Assembly (NCBI GenBank): GCA_023392225.1
Contig: JAEVZM010000319.1
Coordinates: 1 to 12,335, forward strand
DNA length: 12,335 nt
Reading direction: 5' to 3'
Source: Pseudomonadota bacterium
GTDB taxonomy: Bacteria; Pseudomonadota; Alphaproteobacteria; Rhizobiales; Kaistiaceae
Shown here: piece by piece, positions 6,030-12,335 of the stretch
Layout of the letters: every line of letters starts with the position of its first letter
Position numbering within the stretch: the first letter of the stretch is position 1
Translations under genes and position numbers: made by a program
Notes under the pieces: model-generated
Seen by the model: the letters and a program-made list of their open reading frames with translations, nothing else
The model's database searches: none
Told to the model about the DNA's origin: nothing

Positions 6030-7232
6030 CTAGAGGATGAAGTCGCTCTTGCCGAGGTCGACGATGCCCTTCAGCTCGATCGCCATGTCGGCCTTGTGGT
6101 CGCCGTCGACGTCGGCGTAGATCACCGTCTTGTCCTGCGCCGTGCCCTTCTTGTCGATCTGGTCGTAGACGAGGTCGCCGGCCTTCTTCAGCGCGGCGCC
6201 TTCCTTCTTCTTGAACTTGAACGCCTGGTCGCCCGGCTTTTTCTTGGTGACGGCGTCGATGCCCGACAGATCGATCCGGTCTCCCTTCGTGAAGTCGGTG
6301 ATCGTATCGCGGAGCGCCTTCTTCTTCGTGCTGTCGGCGACGGCGAGATACTCGAACGTGTCTCCGCCCGCCCCGCCCGCGAGGACGTCCTTGCCGCCCT
6401 CGCCGCGGATCGCGTCGGCGACGATTGAACCCGTGATGGTGTCGGCACCAGTGCTGCCGAAGATCCTGACCGACAAGTTGGCTTCGACATCGAGGCCCGA
6501 CAGGTTGGCCGCGCCGGCCGCGTTCAGCACGACCTCGAGGCTGCCATTACCGCTGCCCAGGTCGGAGACATGGGCCGACGACGACACGCCGGCGCCGATC
6601 TGGCTGCCGAGGAGACGTACGGTCGCCCCATCGTAGATGCCGAATCCCTCGATGCTCTGGAGCGTGGCGTTGCGGAGGTCGAGCACCGTGTCACCGGTCA
6701 AGATGTTGGGGCCAGCGTCGATCCAGTCGATCCCGGCGCCACCATCGATCGAATGGAACGGCGCAAAGGCCGTGGCCACCATCTCGATGAAGTCGCCACC
6801 GCCCTTTGCATCGACCGTGTCGGTTCCGCCGGGGCCCATGTACAAGACGTCGGACTGGTCGCTGCCGGTGATGGAGTCGTCCCCGAGAAGCACATTGTAC
6901 GCCTGGACCAGTTCGATCTCGCCGAAATTGCCGAGGCCGGGCGTGATGTCGGACAGCGTCCCCCGCAATTCGCCGTCGATGAGAATCTCTATCTTGTCGA
7001 ACGACCCGCTGACGGGTGTCAGCCCGCTTTTGCCGAACACTTCCGTGTCGTTGTTGTTTGAGAAGACAAGAGCGAAGGGGACAGCGGTGCTCGGGGGAAA
7101 ATCAGAGACGAGGGCGATGCCGGGTGCCACCTGGATGTCGTCTATCGTATTGGTGCCGAAGGTCGTCTCGAAGGCGAACAAATCGAACATGTTGACGGCG
7201 ACATTGGCATTCGCGGCGGTGAAGACGGCCAT
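6030..7232 (-). CDS. RTX calcium-binding protein with serralysin-type C-terminal domain (shorter paralogue)
   Basis: From ATG 7232 (GGAAGGA 4 nt upstream) the product is 400 residues and has no signal peptide. The first 100 or so residues are unassigned. Glycine/aspartate-rich RTX-like segments lie at about 116-149 (GDDSITGSDQSDVLY onward), 162-172 (GGAGIDWIDAG) and 259-293 (ADTITGSIVADAIRGEGGKD onward). The rest (294-400) matches the M10 serralysin C-terminal type, with LRDTITDF, a Ca-site-like DVDGDHKAD and the terminus SDFIL. Acid followed by hydrophobic residues is typical of type I secretion signals, so export through an ABC/MFP/outer-membrane channel is inferred; none is encoded nearby. 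No protease HExxH motif is present, so this is not a serralysin. The domain is rich in KK and KKK where relatives are neutral or acidic. It is paralogous to the RTX gene just upstream and probably arose by duplication. Confidence 0.85.
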   Translation of the reverse strand: MAVFTAANANVAVNMFDLFAFETTFGTNTIDDIQVAPGIALVSDFPPSTAVPFALVFSNNNDTEVFGKSGLTPVSGSFDKIEILIDGELRGTLSDITPGLGNFGEIELVQAYNVLLGDDSITGSDQSDVLYMGPGGTDTVDAKGGGDFIEMVATAFAPFHSIDGGAGIDWIDAGPNILTGDTVLDLRNATLQSIEGFGIYDGATVRLLGSQIGAGVSSSAHVSDLGSGNGSLEVVLNAAGAANLSGLDVEANLSVRIFGSTGADTITGSIVADAIRGEGGKDVLAGGAGGDTFEYLAVADSTKKKALRDTITDFTKGDRIDLSGIDAVTKKKPGDQAFKFKKKEGAALKKAGDLVYDQIDKKGTAQDKTVIYADVDGDHKADMAIELKGIVDLGKSDFIL

Positions 7233-7243
7233 GACGTCCTTCC

Positions 7244-7260
7244 CCGGTCCCGCGGACCGG
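7244..7260 (-). promoter_or_regulatory. Palindrome abutting the ribosome-binding site of the shorter RTX gene
   Basis: CCGGTCC (7244-7250) and GGACCGG (7254-7260) are perfect 7-bp arms with a CGC centre. In the minus-strand message the hairpin ends one base before GGAAGGA (7237-7243), so it could limit ribosome access or bind a protein. It could also be a fortuitous GC-rich repeat. Confidence 0.3.
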
Positions 7261-7303
7261 CTCCCTGATTGATGTTCGGCACACCTTGCAGAAATGAAGT
7301 CAG

Positions 7304-7327
7304 CCGGTTCCGGCACCGCCGGACCGG
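7304..7327 (-). terminator. Hairpin after the longer RTX gene
   Basis: CCGGTTCCGG (7304-7313) pairs with CCGGACCGG (7319-7327) as a 9-bp stem with one bulged T and a 5-nt loop. It begins 18 nt after the minus-strand stop. The following message reads CTGACTTCATTTC, moderately T-rich. A partial terminator here would separate expression of the two RTX genes. Confidence 0.4.
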
Positions 7328-7345
7328 GTCGGTCCCGTCAATCAA

Positions 7346-8914
7346 CTACAGCAGGAAGTCGCCCTTGCTCAGCTCGACCAGCCCCTTCAGCTGGAGCGCG
7401 AAGTCGGCCTTCTTGTCGCCGTTGGTGTCGGCGTAGACGATCGTCATGTCCTTTGCGGTGCCCTTCTTGTCGATCTGCTCCCAGACGATGCTTCCGGGCT
7501 TCTTCTTGAACCCGGCGCCTTCCTTCTTCACGAACTTGAAGCGCTGAACGTCATCGAGGCGGTCATTGGCGCCGGCCAATATGCCGATGACGTCCTTCTT
7601 GGCATCGAAGTCCGTGATCGTGTCGCGGAGCGACTTCTTCGGCCCGCTCTCTGCGAGTTCGTAATAGAGGAACGCGTCGGCATCGCCGCCGCCGGTGAGG
7701 GTGTCGGCTCCCAGTTGCCCCGCAAGGAAGTCGCCTCCCTTGCCGCCAACGAGGGTGTCTTTGCCGTTCCCGCCGAACAAGCCGACGAAAAAGTCGGGGG
7801 CCATCAGGGTGTCGTCGCCGTCGGCACCGAACACGAGGGACTCCCCCGATGGCTCCGACAGGCCGCGGAGGTCGAACGTGTTGGCTCCGGCGTTGCCAGA
7901 GAAGTAGCCTGCCAGGACTTCGATCGAAGACGCCTTCGCATTGAAGCCGTTGAGCACCGGGATACCTTCCAAAGCCCGCAGCGTGTCGATGCCAGACCCG
8001 CCGTTGATCGTGTCGAACTCGTCCTTGACGCCGTCGATCCAGAACGTGTCGTTGCCGCCGCGGCCGTTGAGGGTATCTGCGCCTTCCTTCCCGAAGAAGG
8101 TGTCCGCGCGGTCCGTGCCGAGGATGGTCTCCGCGGTCGGCGTGCCGAAGATCCGCAGCATCGTGTTGGGATTGACGTCGAGCTTCCCCTGCAGGTCGAG
8201 CGTCCCGCCGTCGAAGCTCTTCACGACGTCGAATGTCGCGGTACCGGATGTTGCGCCGATCACCGCCCCGCCCGAGATGCCCGCCCCGAGCTGCCCCGAG
8301 TTGATGGTCACCACGGCCCCGGGATCGAGCGTGATCGCGTCGATGCTGGTGAGCGCCGAAGACCGCAGGTCGAGAGCGGTCGCGCTGGTGTCGTAGGTGT
8401 TTTTGACTACGAACAGGGTATCGGCGATGGCGGCAGCGCCCTTGATCGTCAGAGTCGGTATCCCGGCGCGCACCGGGACCTCGAACTGATCGCCACCGCC
8501 CTTGCCGTCGAGTATGTCGTTGCCGCCGTAGCCGGCGAACAGGAAGTCCCCGCCGAAGGTGGTGCCGTTGATGGTGTCGCTGCCGTCGAAGATGCGATAG
8601 GCGTTGAGGGTGATGATGTCGGCGAAGCTGGCGGCGGGCGAGATGCCAGAGAGAATTCCCTGGGTCTCCGGGCCGGACCCCGTGTCGATCTCATAGCTCA
8701 TCGTGTCGAACGTGCCGCCGATCGGCACGGTGCCATTCTGGGTCATCGACTGGCCGAGATAGGTGAGTTGAAGACCTGTCCCGCTGGCCGTCAGCACTGC
8801 GATCGTGCCATCGCCGGTGAACACGGTCCCGATCGCGAAGCCTTCCTGCCACGCCACGAGATAGCGCGTGTCGACCGGGCCCGTCACGTCGGGCTGGGGG
8901 TTGAAGATTGCCAT
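7346..8914 (-). CDS. RTX calcium-binding protein with serralysin-type C-terminal domain (longer paralogue)
   Basis: From ATG 8914 the product is 522 residues; an in-frame extension to 8980 begins with unlikely CSCPVSRATLREAGRRAG and was not used. There is no signal peptide. Typical nonapeptide-like RTX stretches occur at about 110-143 (NDILDGKGGGDQF), 262-311 (ADTLNGRGGNDTF, GGSGIDTL) and 363-414 (ADGDDTL, GGNGKDTLVGGKGGD, ADTLTGGGDADAF). Each would wind as a calcium-binding beta roll outside the cell. The C-terminal domain (about 415-522) carries LRDTITDF, YADTNGDKKADFALQLKG and the end GDFLL, the likely type I secretion signal. LRDTITDF, KKEGA and QIDKKGTA are shared exactly with the neighbouring RTX protein, and both start MA[VI]F. 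No enzymatic domain was recognised; adhesion, matrix or S-layer-like roles are possible but not shown. The ribosome-binding site is poor. Confidence 0.88.
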   Translation of the reverse strand: MAIFNPQPDVTGPVDTRYLVAWQEGFAIGTVFTGDGTIAVLTASGTGLQLTYLGQSMTQNGTVPIGGTFDTMSYEIDTGSGPETQGILSGISPAASFADIITLNAYRIFDGSDTINGTTFGGDFLFAGYGGNDILDGKGGGDQFEVPVRAGIPTLTIKGAAAIADTLFVVKNTYDTSATALDLRSSALTSIDAITLDPGAVVTINSGQLGAGISGGAVIGATSGTATFDVVKSFDGGTLDLQGKLDVNPNTMLRIFGTPTAETILGTDRADTFFGKEGADTLNGRGGNDTFWIDGVKDEFDTINGGSGIDTLRALEGIPVLNGFNAKASSIEVLAGYFSGNAGANTFDLRGLSEPSGESLVFGADGDDTLMAPDFFVGLFGGNGKDTLVGGKGGDFLAGQLGADTLTGGGDADAFLYYELAESGPKKSLRDTITDFDAKKDVIGILAGANDRLDDVQRFKFVKKEGAGFKKKPGSIVWEQIDKKGTAKDMTIVYADTNGDKKADFALQLKGLVELSKGDFLL

Positions 8915-9396
8915 GGTGCCATCGCCGGCGCGCCGGCCGGCCTCCCTGAGCGTCGCCCGCGACACCGGGCAGGAACACACAGAAACTCCGGCGCCGGCGT
9001 GTCACCCGGAACCGCGTCTCGCAGGAAATGACTGCAGGAGAGCCCTGCCCCAGTCGCGGCGTCCGTCCCGGGCACCTCAGCCCGATGGCGAGCCTAGTCT
9101 CGCGCGGGCCGCCCGGCAATGTCGGTGCTGAAATTTCTACGGAGTTTCACGACCGCCTTATTCATGATTTGTTCTTTCGCGCGCCTCTCCCACCCGCTAC
9201 TGTCGCTTCCTGACAGGATTCGTCGCGAAACAGCGTTGGATTGCCGTTGGCGCGCCTTGCTCCGCGGCAATGAAAGCCTACATTTGCGGTGCGGCCGGTG
9301 CCGCCCCTCCTCACCGAACAAGCGTGCCATGGCCGACAAGACGCCTTCCCGTGCCCGCCTCGTCTTCTTCACGGCACCCGGTTTCGGCGAGACGTC
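8915..9396. other. 482-bp non-coding region between RTX and DUF4160 genes
   Basis: No convincing gene lies here; open frames on both strands have low-complexity or shifting composition. It must hold divergent promoters for the RTX gene and the DUF4160-DUF2442-uvrA cluster. Visible structure includes the palindrome GCCGGCGCGCCGGC (8924-8937) 10 nt upstream of the RTX start. There is an AT-richer patch (about 9128-9180) and the near-perfect dyad TCCTG-A-CAGGA (9208-9218). A 7-bp inverted repeat ATTGCCG/CGGCAAT (9240-9246 and 9265-9271) encloses GGCGCGCC. I saw no alphaproteobacterial LexA box (GTTC-N7-GTTC or its complement) here or up to the uvrA start. Confidence 0.5.
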
Positions 9397-9633
9397 ATGC
9401 CGACGATCCTGAGGTTGGGGCCTTACAGGCTGTATTTCTATTCGTCCGACGGGATTGAACCGGCCCACGTCCATGTCGAGCGAGACAGCGATATCGCGAA
9501 GTTCTGGATCGACCCGGTTCGTTTGGCCAATAGCCGGGGTTTCACGCGGTCCGAGCTGAACGAGATCGAAAGGCTGGTTACAATGCACCGCACGCAACTT
9601 CTGGAGGCTTGGCGTGACTTCTTCGGTAGCTGA
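9397..9633 (+). CDS. DUF4160 protein
   Basis: The 78-residue product matches DUF4160 in length and pattern. It opens MPTILRLGPYRLYFYSSDG, continues with the signature PAHVHVERD (22-30, H24 and H26) and ends with a helix carrying the E..RLV..HR..LLEAW pattern (57-72). In this family the histidine pair and C-terminal helix are the conserved features; biochemical function is not established to my knowledge. Genes of this type are often followed by DUF2442, as here, and the pair has been suspected to be toxin-antitoxin-like from its size and arrangement only. ATG 9397 fits the family N-terminus; the same frame runs upstream to 9289 but that part is not family-like. The ribosome-binding site (GGCGAGA) is weak. 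It overlaps the next gene by 20 bp. Confidence 0.85.
   Translation: MPTILRLGPYRLYFYSSDGIEPAHVHVERDSDIAKFWIDPVRLANSRGFTRSELNEIERLVTMHRTQLLEAWRDFFGS
9603..9607 (+). promoter_or_regulatory. Strong ribosome-binding site of DUF2442 gene inside DUF4160
   Basis: GGAGG lies 6 nt before GTG 9614, within the coding sequence of DUF4160. It decides the GTG start and is the best Shine-Dalgarno match in this cluster. Confidence 0.75.
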
Positions 9634-9921
9634 CGTCAGGAGCCCGAGCGCGCTCTCGGTCACCGTCGACCGTGTATCGCTCAGCCTCGAGCTGTCCGAC
9701 GGGCGCACCCTGTCGGTACCGACCGGCTGGTTCCCGCGGCTCGTCCACGCAACCCAGGCCGAGCGATCAAACTGGCGACTGATTGCCGATGGCGTCGGCA
9801 TTCACTGGCCCGACCTTGATGAGGATATATCCGTGCAGTCTCTGCTTGCCGGGCGCGGCTCGATGGAGAGCGAAGCATCTCTCAAGCGCTGGCTGGGGTC
9901 CCGCGATCGAAACGGTGCTGC

Positions 9922-9925
<4 letters not shown>
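9614..9925 (+). CDS. DUF2442 protein
   Basis: The 103-residue product contains the DUF2442 core at about 14-80: LSVTVDRVSLSLELSDGRTL, the tryptophan-rich turn VPTGWFPRLVHAT (36-47), ERSNWRLIADG and the highly typical GIHWPDLDEDISV (62-74). The last 20 residues are charged and not conserved. DUF2442 proteins are small cytosolic proteins of unknown activity that repeatedly follow DUF4160 genes. GTG 9614 is supported by GGAGG 6 nt upstream. The reading frame begins 20 bp before the end of DUF4160 and its TGA stop (9923-9925) overlaps the ATG of uvrA as ATGA. The three genes are therefore almost certainly co-transcribed, and uvrA translation is probably coupled to this one. Confidence 0.87.

Positions 9926-12335
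<2,410 letters not shown>

Noticed and set aside
7715..9031. 438-residue open frame on the plus strand opposite the longer RTX gene
   Set aside because: Arg, Val, Ala and Glu-rich low-complexity product antisense to a clear RTX protein with family motifs.
9094..9165. 23-codon minus-strand frame (MNKAVVKLRRNFSTDIAGRP onward) upstream of the longer RTX gene
   Set aside because: No ribosome-binding site, no link to the RTX start 180 nt away, and too short to judge; could be a leader peptide but nothing supports it.
9119..9412. 97-residue plus-strand frame before the DUF4160 gene
   Set aside because: Composition shifts from hydrophobic to Arg/Pro-rich without a domain, and it overlaps the supported DUF4160 start in another frame.

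Overview
The window is GC-rich chromosomal DNA from a bacterium that is most likely an alphaproteobacterium. The uvrA at the right end has the CPVSGF version of its first zinc module that I recall from alphaproteobacterial UvrAs, and the LACTB2-like, DUF1499, Popeye-like and serralysin-C-type RTX proteins fit that group. I cannot name a genus. Coding is dense, several genes overlap, and strong T-tract terminators are almost absent.

Layout, left to right. The window opens with the C-terminal end of a family 61 glycosyltransferase (2-262). A tRNA-Pro(CGG) with its own sigma70-type promoter follows (407-483). Next come a three-helix membrane protein with a cyclic-nucleotide-binding/Popeye-like domain (642-1316) and a LACTB2-like metallo-beta-lactamase-fold hydrolase (1390-2268). 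The hydrolase converges on, and overlaps by 11 bp, a membrane DUF1499 protein (2258-3034, minus). A 54-residue protein (3280-3444) ends inside a perfect 12-bp hairpin and faces an aldo/keto reductase (3558-4607, minus) across a run of hairpins. An HxlR-type regulator (4895-5323, minus) is divergent from an NADPH-dependent FMN reductase (5414-5977), a layout typical of redox or electrophile stress responses. Two tandem minus-strand RTX proteins (6030-7232 and 7346-8914) are paralogues whose shared C-terminal secretion-type domain is unusually rich in lysine. A 482-bp region without a convincing gene separates them from a plus-strand overlapping cluster: DUF4160 (9397-9633), DUF2442 (9614-9925) and uvrA (from 9922, running off the window).

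How the genes work together. uvrA begins nucleotide excision repair and here appears to be translated by coupling to DUF2442 through an ATGA overlap. DUF2442 is itself nested in the end of DUF4160 with a strong ribosome-binding site, so a small two-gene cassette sits as the leader of a core repair gene. The HxlR/FMN reductase pair, perhaps with the aldo/keto reductase downstream of HxlR, looks like a local detoxification module. The RTX pair is probably exported by a type I system encoded elsewhere. The items most worth following up are the DUF4160-DUF2442-uvrA arrangement, the lysine-rich RTX pair with palindromes next to both start codons, and the Popeye-like protein that lacks the usual phosphate-contacting arginine.
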